From: Symsagittifera roscoffensis
Taxonomy: Eukaryota; Xenacoelomorpha; Acoela; Convolutidae
Assembly: GCF_963678635.1 (NCBI RefSeq)
Contig: NC_087069.1
Coordinates: 33,687,090-33,751,089 of the forward strand
Direction of reading: 5' to 3'
Length of the DNA: 64,000 nt
This document shows positions 23,912 through 34,500 of the stretch, piece after piece (position 1 is the first letter of the stretch; each line of letters begins with the position of its first letter). The position numbers and the translations under genes are program-made. Under the pieces are notes generated by a model that did not search any database, was not told the origin of the DNA, and saw nothing but the letters and a program-made list of their open reading frames with translations.

Positions 23912-24447
23912 ACTTAATTTTGTGGGATCAACTACGAGTACACAGTAAAACTCAATTCTAACCCAATTTCAAAAAATATGCCACAAAATTAAAAAAAAAA
24001 AAATTTTCTTTTCGGTGTATATGTATTGAGGAGAGATCAAACTTTGATCTGCTCAAGTTATTTTGGCGCTGTTATGCTTCTTAAAGTTTCTTCTGATGCT
24101 AATTTAACGTTGCGTTGTCTCGTTTGACGTGTTTTGAAATTGAATTTTTTCAAGACATAGAGAAACATTTGGTAGATCTAAATGTTCCACTTAGCAGCTT
24201 TAGTCTAATTATCTATCTTCTAGCTTGTCATGCTATTGTGTGTTGAATCGAAAATGATTTAAAACTGGGCTAACATTTTGTTTGACGTATATTTAATTGC
24301 AAGTTGAATTGAGTTGAGTTTATTGATATAAATTGTGTTCCGACCTTTGAAAATGGAGAGGAATTTTGAATTCGAGTAATTCATTTTTTTTGAAGTCTCA
24401 ACTCTCCGTCTATCTTTATGAGGGCGATAAGCTTAACGCCTAAAAAA
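23912..24447. repeat. Foreign segment inside the PHD-finger RT element
   Basis: The RT coding sequence stops making sense at 23911 and resumes with 'ELLDKKIEGASHKVSDFIDKL' at 24464. The left part (23912-23990) also ends tandem unit 1 (16107-16192). The right end (about 24408-24447) is an inverted copy of 23331-23370, part of the same RT. This suggests a rearrangement, not a simple insertion. Confidence 0.55.
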
Positions 24448-24989
24448 TTTCTTTTGTCGGAAAGAATTGCTCGACAAAAAAATTGAAGGAGCTTCACACA
24501 AAGTCTCGGATTTCATTGACAAACTTGTTGCCCATTATGGTTTTTACCTCCTGAAAAATTGCTTTAACATGCCAAAACTCCTATACTTTTTGCGTACGAG
24601 CCCTTGTTTTTTGCTAATTGTTTTTTTTGGATTTTTGGAACGCCACAACAAATTACTAAGAAATTCGTTATGCAAGTTCACTAATATGAAACTGGGTGAT
24701 AACCAGTTTTTGCAAGCAGTTCTTCTGGCAGCCAAAGGTGGCTAGGACGTTTCTTCCGCTCGTCTATTAGCTTTACTCGCTTTCTTAGCCTCAGCAGTGG
24801 GAGTGTAATTTGCCTTAAGTTAAATCTTTGGTTTGGAGCATTTGGATGGAACCTAAGATGATGCGCTTAACCGGTGGTTTGAGTTTGGAAAAATTGAAAT
24901 GGCTCCTGTAACATTCGCCCGGAAGCACATATCGACGAGGTCACTCCTAAAAACAGGGTTACTACTGTTTGTTATATTACTATTGTTTT

Positions 24990-25608
24990 TGTTCAGTAGA
25001 TGAAAATCATCATCTCCATCGAAGATGGATCAACCCTTTCCCTTCCCCTAACTCCTTGCTTCTCATCGTCGGAAAATGAATTCAGATGTTAAATAAATTC
25101 AATTCAGGACATAATAGGGAAGCTAAAAGTTTATATAAAATGATATAAGCTCCAGTCCCGAGACCCTTCCGGATTCCTGAATCCGGGGAAATAACACCCT
25201 TATCTTTTTTCCGGAAGGATGTTTTTCTACCCTTCACCGATTTTGTGAACGGCCTTGCAACGGTTGTAGCGACACAATCGTTGCAACTCGGAACGGTCTC
25301 TGCTAATTCTGCTATTTTTCTGTTGTTTTTCTATTGCAATTCTCCTTGTTGTCGCCGTTGCAACTATTGCTGTTGTGTTTTAATTCTGGATTTCTTCCAA
25401 AATTGCCCATTTTGACGTTTCTCAGAAATATGACGTCATACTTCAAAATTTTAAAAATTTGAAGTACCAGAATATTCCAGCCTTCACAGTTTCACTAATC
25501 GTTCCAATAACACTGTTAATCCTTCAAAACTGCTAATTCAGAAGGTTAGCTGCTAATAATTCAAAATTGCCGAATCTGCATTTTCGTCCATTCTGGTCGA
25601 ATGTCACA
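24990..25608 (-). repeat. Long terminal repeat, left copy
   Basis: About 619 bases, with ends tgttcagtag...gaatgtcaca on +. It is repeated at 26621-27136. In the - orientation it starts TGTGACATTCGA and ends CTACTGAACA, so it has the TG...CA ends of an LTR. The - strand sequence just outside its start reads 'ggggagta', like the purine tract before the 3' LTR of Ty3/gypsy-type elements. That makes this the 3' LTR of a - strand element. Confidence 0.7.
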
Positions 25609-26620
25609 TACTCCCCGGACAGCCCGGTCAATGTCCCTATTGAATCTCGCATTTTTCTCCTAGGTTTTAAAAAGAGGTGTTAGTTTGCAGGACAGCCCTG
25701 CCAACCAACAAGCTAAAATTATCATACTATGCTTCTTCCCTTCGGAAATTTTAGTTGTTATTGGTCCTGAATATTAAAATTAAGGAACTCTGTGGTTAGA
25801 AAGAACAATGAAACAATCTCCCTCTTCAAGAGATTACCTAAGCTTTTCATGTCACCACAAAGTGATCAGTTTTCCTAGTTGAATAAAAACAGTCATGCAG
25901 GCTGGAATATTTAAATATACTCTTTACTCAAGCCTTTCTAAATAAAAAGTAAGTGTCTCTAAAGCCACTAACTAAAATCAAAATACAAATTTATAAATGC
26001 AACAAATTCTTTAATGCTCAAAACTCAACTAAATGTTTTCTTTCAGTTTTCAATTACAACTTGCTTGCTTAGTTTCTCAATTGAGTTTTTGTCACACACA
26101 TAAAAACAATTCTGAGTTTTAAATTCTTCTCTTTTGTCACTTCTTTGTTTCTTCTTTTTCGTCGTTTAGAAGTTCTAAAACTTCTAAATTCTTTTAATTT
26201 CGTTTCTTTTTGCATCTTGTCTTCCAGCCATTTGTCAATGCTCCATCTCCTCCTCTTGTGACATTGACTCTGCACTTACAGTTTCTGTGTCTTGCAACAC
26301 ATCGTTAGTTATTCTGACGCTGTTGGAAGCAGTCCTCCAACACTTCTGCTCTTCTACCCTTTGCTTACAACAAGGTAGGGGATCTACGTTAGATTCTCGG
26401 TTTCTGAAAAAGCTATTGTGAAGGCACAACGTCACGTTTCTCTCCAAATCTTCCTTCAACATCTCTTCGTTTTCCCTTCCATTACGTTACTTGTCCTGGA
26501 AATTCTCTTTACAGCGGGGGTCACTGCATTCCGATTAGTCACGGAAGCTCGCTTGAAAGCTCCTGCCCCAATGTCCAGCTGATACACACTGTACATTCTG
26601 CCGTGCTTCGATATATGTTT
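25609..26620 (-). mobile_element. Internal region of a short LTR element
   Basis: About 1.0 kb between two LTRs, far too short for gag-pol. Two small - strand frames (26462-26235 and 26275-26069) are seen. The second is rich in Lys/Arg/Glu, but neither is recognised. No protease, RT, RNase H or integrase motif is visible. It is probably a non-autonomous or internally deleted element. No clear tRNA primer-binding site was found next to the right LTR. Confidence 0.6.
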
Positions 26621-27136
26621 TGTTCAGTAGATGAAAATCATCATCTCCATCGAAGATGGATCAACCCTTTTCCCTAACTCCTAGCTTCTCATCGTCGGAA
26701 AATGAATTCAGATTTTAAATAAATTCAATTCAGGACATTATATGGAAGCTAAAAGTTTATATAAAATGATATAAGTTCCAGTCCCGAGACCCCTCCGGAT
26801 TCCTGAATCCGGGGAAATAACACCCTTATCTTCTTTCCGGAAGGCTATTTTTCTACCCTTCACCGTTGTTGTGAACGGCCTTGCAATGATTGTAGCGAAA
26901 CAATCGTTGCAACTCGGAACGATCTCGCTATTTCTGCTATTCGTTGTTGTTTTTATGTCGCAATTCTTATTGTTGTCGTCGTTGCAACTATTGTTGTTGA
27001 TTGTATTGTATCAACTATTGTATTCTCATTGTTGTTAATTCTGGATCTCTTCCAAAACTGCTAAATCGGATATTTAGCTGCTAATAATTCGAAGTTGCCG
27101 AATCTGCATTTTTGTCCAATCTGATCGAATGTCACA
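26621..27136 (-). repeat. Long terminal repeat, right copy
   Basis: About 516 bases matching 24990-25608, with a gap of about 100 bases: the segment with 'gacgttt...caataacactg' is missing here. Under the - orientation it is the 5' LTR. No 5-bp target-site duplication is evident at the two outer edges (gtttt on the left, tccgg on the right). The insertion is nevertheless clear, because the host RT element's coding sequence continues on both sides. Confidence 0.7.
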
Positions 27137-28176
27137 TCCGGATTATGAAATCAAAAAAAAATGAACAGAACCATTTTTGACAGCGAAATTGCATTTTTAA
27201 TTTTACGACCGGAATCATTGAGCGTGACAAAAGATTCAACGCATTCCAAGATAGATTCGGCTTCCAATGGTTTAACGTCATACCGCGCAAAAATTTATGG
27301 TTAAAACTGTGGAACCAACATTTCAGAATTGCGATAGGACTTCGATTAGGCTCAAAATATGCGTACGGAATAAATGCATGTGCAAAAAAGACGTTACCGA
27401 AGATGGTTGGCGTCGTCTTTCTTGCCTCAAATGTGCAGGGAGATTCTCTAGGCATGCAACACTGAATGCCATTTTAAAGCAGAGTTTATCTTCTACTGAC
27501 ATTCCGTCTGTTTTAGAACCACGAGACTTCTACAGTACCGATCAGAACCGACCAGACGGTTTGACGCTCGTTCCATGGGCTGCTGGTAGCAGCTCTTGTG
27601 GGATGTAACGGTGGTAGACGCCATAGCTTCTAGTAAGATTAGTGCCGGCTCTTTTTGTAACCCTGGTACGACTGCCGCTGAAGCGGAAGAGCGAAAAAAT
27701 GTGAAGTATAAAGATCTAGAAGATGATAGGTATCTTTTTCAACCACTAGCTTTTGAGACTCAGGGCGCGGCCGGCCCCAGCACTGTTTTTTTAAGCAATT
27801 TTTTAAGAACCTAAGCAGATGCACTGAGGAACCCAGAGCAGGCAGCTTTTTAAAACAGAGAATCTCTCTGGCAATTCAGATTGCGAACGCCGCTTACGTG
27901 CTCGGAACAATAAATGACAAAATAACTTTTGACGAAATTCTTTATTTGTAACTCTAAAATATTATTTTTTTCTCGTGTCGAGTTGCGTGTTCTTATTGAA
28001 GAAATGTAACCCGTATCGATTAATTGTAAAGACATCAACAATTGTCAACTTCTTTTATCATTATGACTTCCATATCTAGAAAATTCCAAGGATTTTGACT
28101 GGAATACGTGATGAAGGGACTCCTGACTGTAACATCGGTTACTATGATACTTTTGACCTCCTGATTACCATTTGTG

Positions 28177-28229
28177 TTCGACGTAAAAAATGAAGAAGAC
28201 TTTGAAGCGTTCTGTTTTAAGCTCAGTTT
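28177..28229 (+). pseudogene. Partial copy of NPC1 exon 2
   Basis: The + translation reads 'PFVFDVKNEEDFEAFCF'. NPC1 exon 2 (28739-28793) reads '[17 protein letters not shown]'. At base level the run gaagaagact-x-tgaagcgttct is shared with one difference. A TGA lies in frame a few codons upstream, and the similarity fades on both sides. It is most simply a degenerate duplicate of part of exon 2, 560 bases upstream of it. A used alternative exon is unlikely because of the stop. Confidence 0.6.
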
Positions 28230-28455
28230 TTTTCTGCTTCTTGGTGAGCTTATCGTATTCGTTATTGACTCGAGAGTTTGTTTAAAATAGTTGTAAGTCA
28301 ATAAAATTTAACTAAAATACGAGCTTATCAAAGATGAAAATCGTTTAAGGTTAAGTTTTACTTTTCGTCGTTATGTACTTTCCGGGCTAATGTTGCGAAA
28401 ACAAAGATGTTGTTCATATCTCTGTTTGTTAGAATTCCTTTCGGACTTTTTTCAG
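28230..28455. promoter_or_regulatory. Probable 5' flank or 5' UTR intron of NPC1
   Basis: Short AT-rich stretch before the first coding exon. It ends in 'cctttcggacttttttcag', a strong splice acceptor, so a non-coding first exon may lie further upstream. No TATA box or CpG-rich promoter can be claimed. Confidence 0.35.
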
Positions 28456-28494
28456 ATCCATGCTTGGACAAATTGTCTCTGCATTCATCCCAAT

Positions 28495-28557
28495 ATGTCA
28501 TTAGCTCCAAGATGGACGTTCGTTGCAATTATTTTGGCTCAAATTTTTTGGATGTCT
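28495..28557 (+). CDS. NPC1: NPC1 exon 1: signal peptide
   Basis: ATG at 28495, then '[20 protein letters not shown]' and a consensus donor tct|gtaagt (phase 0). A basic residue followed by a hydrophobic core is a normal signal peptide for entry to the secretory pathway. The frame is open further upstream to a Met at 28390, but that would precede a probable splice acceptor at 28455. Only this start leaves the signal peptide at the N-terminus. Confidence 0.85.
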
Positions 28558-31500
28558 GTAAGTAAACAAACAAGTGAAATAGTGTGAAGATGTTATTTAG
28601 GTTGAATCCTGAGAGTTTTTGCTTTAGGTTTTATCAACTAGAGTACACGAAAAAAGTCGATGTGCTACCAAAAGTGCTTGCAATGAAGGCGGTCAGGGTG
28701 ATTTCTTGCAGGCTTGTGTTTCCAACTCGGAGCCTTTCGTTTTCGAAGTGGAAAACGAAGAAGACTCTGAAGCGTTCTATTTTTTGAATTCAGTTTGTCC
28801 GCATCTGACAAAATCTCGGAGCCCAGAGATCTGCTGCGATACCACACAGCTACTGCAGTTGAAGGTATCAAAAATTTATTATATTCAATCAAGGTTGGTT
28901 TTACGAAATCAAAAAATTCCAACGTTGAAACTTCTTCATTTAATTGTTCAACTTTTTTGTTTAATTTTTCCAGCTTGGACTAATAAGAAACTTTTACTCT
29001 AATTAAAAGTCTTCTGTTATTTCTAAATTTATCAGCACTGATTTTATATATTTTAACTTCGTTTTTTTTCGTTTTGCCTTATGGGTTTCGCTTTGTAATA
29101 TTGTATCGCGTTGCTTAAAAGAAAAATAGGCTTTTTTTTGTGTTTCCCGAAAGGAGAGGAGGGGGACGGAAAAGCTTACTGCTAAAACCTTTCTGCTCGA
29201 AAATCAATTACGATCATAGGAGGCATGACTTATTCGTAGGTAAGAAAGTCTGGAGGTTACAAAGCGCGATATCACCAAAAAGTACAATTAAGCTTCTAAA
29301 GAAGTAAGATAAACGCTCAATTGAGATAGAGTGTCGCGAAATTGTGAAACCCATTGTGACTTAGATCCCAGGTAAGTAGATCGAATTACATAACAAGTTA
29401 GCTTCTTGTGCTAATAGGTAAATTCAGGAGCTTGGCGTTTACCCGCATGATTATAAAATGCCATACATACAAAATAATAGAAACAAATTTACAATGACGC
29501 CAGATACACAGAAAAACGTTACCAGATTTGTATAGAACAGAAAAAACACTCATGAGCAGTACCGGGACAGGAGGAGGGTGGAGTTCCCTTTTTGCAGGAC
29601 AACTGACAGCTGTTGCATAAGATAGCAAGCAGCTTGCCCGGGGTCGGCACAGGCAGAGCGCGCTGCTGCCATCGAAGCAATGCGATGAATGGTTTTAGCG
29701 GCAATGGGCGACCACCCGCCAAGGGCATCGACAGAGAGGGGCACAAACGAGATACCAGCTTCTTCGCACGCGGAAATGTGCTTTGTGAACTTTCGCTCGT
29801 CGGATACTTCGAGGGCGTGACCGGCACTAGTTCCGGCACTTTGCAAAGTAGATGACTGCAGGGAACTAATGACGGTCATGTCCAGAGCGGCTGGACGACC
29901 TCGGGACCAACAGGGGAGATAAATCCCTACCGGGCGAGAGCGAGAAGAAGTGAGATTGGCTTTTTCTAAAACGGGGGAGAGAGCTGCCTTAGCGGCGCTG
30001 TTGAAAACGACATCGCGCAGTCTGTCATGGCGCGATATGCGGTCTCCGTCGGCTGCGCAAGCGAGGGCGTGATCGCCAAACGTATCTAGAGTCCTGGAAC
30101 GTTTCGGGCACGTAGACTCGCTGTTGAGTAGGGGAATTCCGAGAGTCGATAGCAAACTGCAAACCGAAACTCGGCTGCCGGAAGGATTAACCCTAGCGCC
30201 TTCAGATGGACTGCCGAAAGCCAGCCACCACTGTTGGAGAGCGAACAGGAGAGCAGTCTGACTCTGTCTTGGGCGTAGAGGCGGATGACGTGAGCTCGGA
30301 CCAAGACTTGGAATCAAGTAGGCTTGAGTTTCATTTGGCTTTGGGTGCCATTAAAAGAATGTCAGCGTTGTCACTGAGAAACTCGAGGGAGGACGAACAA
30401 TTCAACACGGTGGAGGTCACCTTTGGTGTTGTGAAAGATCCGGTCAGAGAGATATTTGATGTCAATGTAGCACCCGAGGAAGGCCACTGGGGCGATCGAA
30501 GAAGAAATTGGAAGCCCGAGGCCACCTTTAGCCACAGGCAGTGAACACTGCAGGCGTTGAGACGGAAGCAGGGCTGAACCAGTAATGTACTCGAGACATA
30601 AGTGAACGGCATTGTCAAACTGATCTAGACAGGTGCTAATGGAGAAGGGATCGCAAGTCCGTATGCTGAATGTGATTTTGGGAAGAGCTGCGCAGCTTCT
30701 CAAAAGATGTAATTCCAACTGAGGATCTTCCAAGAGACGGATGGAATCTATAAGGTTTTCGCACTTTTCTACTCTTTTCAGGAACAAGGCTTGGATAAAG
30801 TCGTCGTAAGTCGAAATGGCAGCGCCCAGGTTCTTCAAACCACTGCCCCGAACGGTAATGGCTTTAGGAAGAGCACTAAAATCCAGGTTGGGGTTGGGAG
30901 ACGAGCTTCACACTTCTCAATGCTGACCTCCAAGCCGACCTCCCATAGACGTAACCAAATGCGGAAAAACCTGAGCAAGAAGATTAACATCGCCGACTAG
31001 GGAACCATCGTCAAGGTACCAGACGTTACAGGCGAGATCAGGAAATTTGTTCTTAAGAGCTACAATGATGGGATGAATAGTAATGGCAAACAAGAGAGGA
31101 GCAGTGGGTCAACTTGCTGGACGCCACACTCGGATAACTTAAGGGAATTTCAGCCAGGATGGTTGGCTGTAGTAGAACTCGACCCACCAGAGAAGCTTTG
31201 GAAACTGGTCGGCAACCTGCCGAAGATAGAGGACCGGTCGAGGGTGTTAAAGGCGTTTTTCAGATCGACCTGGAGAATAGCCAAAGAAGTAGTGTCACCC
31301 ACGGAAGCAACGAGCCCGTTCAGCGTGTGAGAAACGGCTTGACAGCCACCAGGAACGCCCACTCCGACCTGAAGAGGAGCGAGCTAAGAGGCGGCTTTCT
31401 GGCTAGAAAGACAAAGTCACTTGGCAACAAGTCTGCGCAAGATCTCACCAACTACTATGGGTCTTATGCCACCATCTTTTTCCTTCAGCGCAAGAAGACT

Positions 31501-34500
31501 GGCTCTGCACAAGTAGGGAGCAAGGGAGGTAGGAGCCTCACCACGAGCAAGAAGATTGACAACGTCGAGAACAGCAGAGATGATCTGACCGCCGTAAGCG
31601 GGTGAAGGGCAAAGAAAAGCATTAGACGAGTGTGTGGCATAAAATTTGGAGACACCTGCAGCAGAGTCTTTTAGAAAACTCTTAACACAGTTGATCAATA
31701 TGTCACGGGAAATGCTGCACGGGATAAGATCTGGAGGAGGCTCGGGAGACATCACGGCAGTGACTGCAGGAGGATGTTTTTCTTGCAGGACCGATAAAGC
31801 CGCGTCATCAAAGCACAAACTCTCTGGGCAGAGCGCGGCAATGGTTTTACGGTAACTTCCTTCATGCCCAAGTTGCCTAGCGCGTTTAACATCGACTTCC
31901 CCGGATGGGAGGGGCTTAATGACGAAAGGCTTGACGGAACAAGTGGCTTCAAACCATAACTGGGTAGCCTCGCCGTTAAGCCACCTGTTCAACCTGGACT
32001 GAACATTGTTTTCTTCGTATCGCAGATGCTTAGACCCTCCGCGGGGAGGAGAACGCAAAACACACTGGCTGAGGATAAACAACTCAATCCAGTTGTCGGT
32101 AACCGAAGGATTGTTCTTCACTTTTGCGTAAGTCGAAGAGACTACTCTGGCCCACAGGTTGCGACAGCTAACAGGAACGTGCTTTCTTGTTGGGATCGAA
32201 AACTTCTCTATGTCTGCCAAGGAAGGAAGGGGCAGCTTGGTTGCAAGATTCGGGGGTCTGTGACCGGAGCCATCGCACTTCGAACCCTGATGCTTGTGGG
32301 ATTTGACCAACCCCGAAGCACAAACACCTACCTGCAACAGACAGACGGGGCACTCCATGCGGGGTTCAATAGCAGAAGGAGAAGCACCGTTAAAATCAAC
32401 AGAAGGAGAAGCACCGTTAAAATCAACATTAGAAACAACATTAGAAAGATTAGCTTTGACAGAAATAGAATTTGAAAGCAAACCGTAGCTTGGCGGTGAG
32501 TCTATATTGAGAGCGTCCATGTAATGGGTGAGGCTAGTGTGCGGGATGGCTTGTTGAACGTCTATCGTGAGGTCCTCCATGCCTTAGGTAAAGCTGCTAT
32601 GAGACTGAACTGGAGCTCGCTCCACTAGCAAACCCGTTGGTCGCTGATTGTTCCGCCAGAACACGCGCCCATCGTCTTGCACGCGAACGTGGCGAAGAGA
32701 AGACCATTGTTGGTTGCCATGCTTCCACTCGACCAGGATCTGCGGGTCGTTTGCGTCCAGTACCCTGGTCGCTGTTCGTTCCCGTAAATCAGGTGGAATT
32801 TTCTTCCACGGGTCGCTTGTGCCAGACATCTAGAGGCACCAAAACTGACTCAAAATACCGTGGACTTGGATGGGAGTGTCAACCAATGGTTATCACAATG
32901 TTTGGAGAGTGGAAACTGAATCAATCAGTAAAGTTGTCGATTAGCTTTCACCAACCATGCCTCGCGGGCTCATCCCTATTTAATAAGTTTATCACAACAA
33001 TTAGGCTTGTCTTAATAAGTTTATCACAACAAATTATTGGGCTTGAGCCCGGGATGGGCAGCCAACTTCGAGAACCTGAAGCCGCACTGTTCAACACTGA
33101 AGCCTACCCTAGGATATGGAAGCACTGGGTTACTTAGTTTCGGAAACCACATGTGAGTTCCACGAGAAAAGCACCAAAGAAAAAAAACGATGGTACCGAG
33201 GTCCCGGCCTTGAGCGATGATGAAAAGATAGAAGTAGCGCTGGAAGACTGCAATGCACTAGAGCACAACAAATCCCAAAGTAAATGGAACCTGATAAAAT
33301 TCTAATCGGGTACACAAAAGGGGGCGGAAGAAAGAAAACCAGCATGTCATAACAGAGAAATAGACAAAACAAAGATGGAAATTCCAACATGTGACCCGGA
33401 GTGACTATTAAATTCTGAAATCAATGTAATGACTCAGCGTTTGTGGCATTTCTAGTAGCTTCGAATTAGCTCCTGACTCAAATCCGTGACATAATTTGAC
33501 TCAAAATATTTCATGGGTTTGAGCATCAATACACTGTTCGAGCGTTTAATGTTTCACTGCTGAGGTTTTTTGCGTTCACATCTCTGAATTAGTATTTTAA
33601 CCCCCCACCCCTCCTCCCCCGTAATGACCAATTGAGCTATCTTCTCCCAAGCAAAAACTAAGACGCTGCAAAAAGACTCAACACACGCAAGTAGATATTT
33701 GATGTGTTCATAGCACGAAATCAATTGACCGACTGAAGTTCATTATATGAGTATCGAGAAAAATGTTGAAAAGGAAAAAAATCGAAATTTGAAAAAAAAA
33801 TGTTGGCAAATTTTGTTTGGGCGACCATTCGGAAATCGAGTTATCAGGGTCGGTGCTCTAGCCTTGTGTCTGAATACCAAAAACTGTTATCCTCGGCATT
33901 TTAATATTGTACGCAATAGTTTTTTTCCATTTAGGTCAGAAAAAAGTCGCTTTAAGTGCCTCAGTTTTATTGATTCTTTTTTCATCACTGAATTTAAATT
34001 TTGAGCTTTGATATTGAAAAATTTTTTGTTCAAAATTCGTTGGAGAATCTCTTTCATGAATTCATATCATGCAAACTATTTTCAAGTGGTTATAAACATG
34101 TCTCGAGTACCTATTGAGCTATCTCTCCCCCTCTTTGTCCCCCCTCTGTACAATTTTGAGATATCCATTTTTGGCTGACTGACCCGTATAATTTGGCGCC
34201 ATTGCATACTAATTTTAAGAGGGAGCGCGCGCCAAAACGCGCGAGTTTTTGATTAAAAAATTTCCAAAAAGTGCCTAAAACGCTTTTTTGGCCTGTTTCT
34301 TCAAAAATTTGTCTGCGGCGCAGAAAAGCTTTGCCCAAATTGGGTCTTTATAGTGATTTTGGAGAGCTCAAAAAATCAATTTGGTCGACCTAGAACAAAT
34401 TTCGACAAAATTTTTGGTCAATCTAATGTTGAAATTTTTTAAAAATCCGCAGCCCCCCCCTCCTCGGTATATGTGCAATTTTTGAAATCAATTCAAGTTC

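Larger units (their letters stand above)
16193..23990. repeat. Tandem segmental duplication, unit 2
   Basis: Second copy of the composite block at 9434-16192. It keeps two segments lost from unit 1: about 12650-equivalent (19395-20030, LINE RT fingers) and 23485-23911 (RT palm of the PHD-finger element). The junction between units joins an A-rich tract to 'ccgaatatattttac'. Because unit 2 is more complete, unit 1 is better read as the copy that lost sequence. Confidence 0.85.
22370..27951 (+). mobile_element. PHD-finger RT element with nuclease-like C-terminus, copy C (interrupted)
   Basis: The fullest copy of the element at 14986. The PHD-type finger starts at ATG 22425. The RT entry block is at 23300-23420, followed by 'GNVQVGCGNKRGAEIIAHSF' and 'VLLKLD'. 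Then come 'SEDGTQQGELEAPPLF' and the catalytic W-Y-L-D-D-G-N (codons 23796-23816). A thumb block lies at 24480-24745 ('HYGFYLLKNCFNMPKLLYFL'). The frame then breaks for the LTR element at 24990-27136. It resumes near 27200-27290 and gives 'FRIAIGLRLGSKYAYG', a Cys/His knuckle ('KCMCKK', 'LSCLKCAGRFSRHATLN') and 'RPDGLTLVPW'. The last block is 'WDVTVVDAIA', a P-D-x(n)-D pattern like restriction-type nucleases. It ends with 'ISLAIQIANAAYVLGTI' and a TAA at 27949. A 536-base foreign piece sits at 23912-24447. Confidence 0.75.

Noticed and set aside
24990-27136. Intact retrovirus-like element
   Set aside because: The internal region is only about 1.0 kb and shows no gag, protease, RT, integrase or envelope motif.
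28390-28494. In-frame upstream Met extending NPC1 by 35 residues
   Set aside because: It would bury the signal peptide and it precedes a strong splice acceptor at 28455.
30206-30544. 112-codon + strand frame, and other + frames over 29.6-32.9 kb
   Set aside because: Opposite-strand shadows of the - strand RT element.
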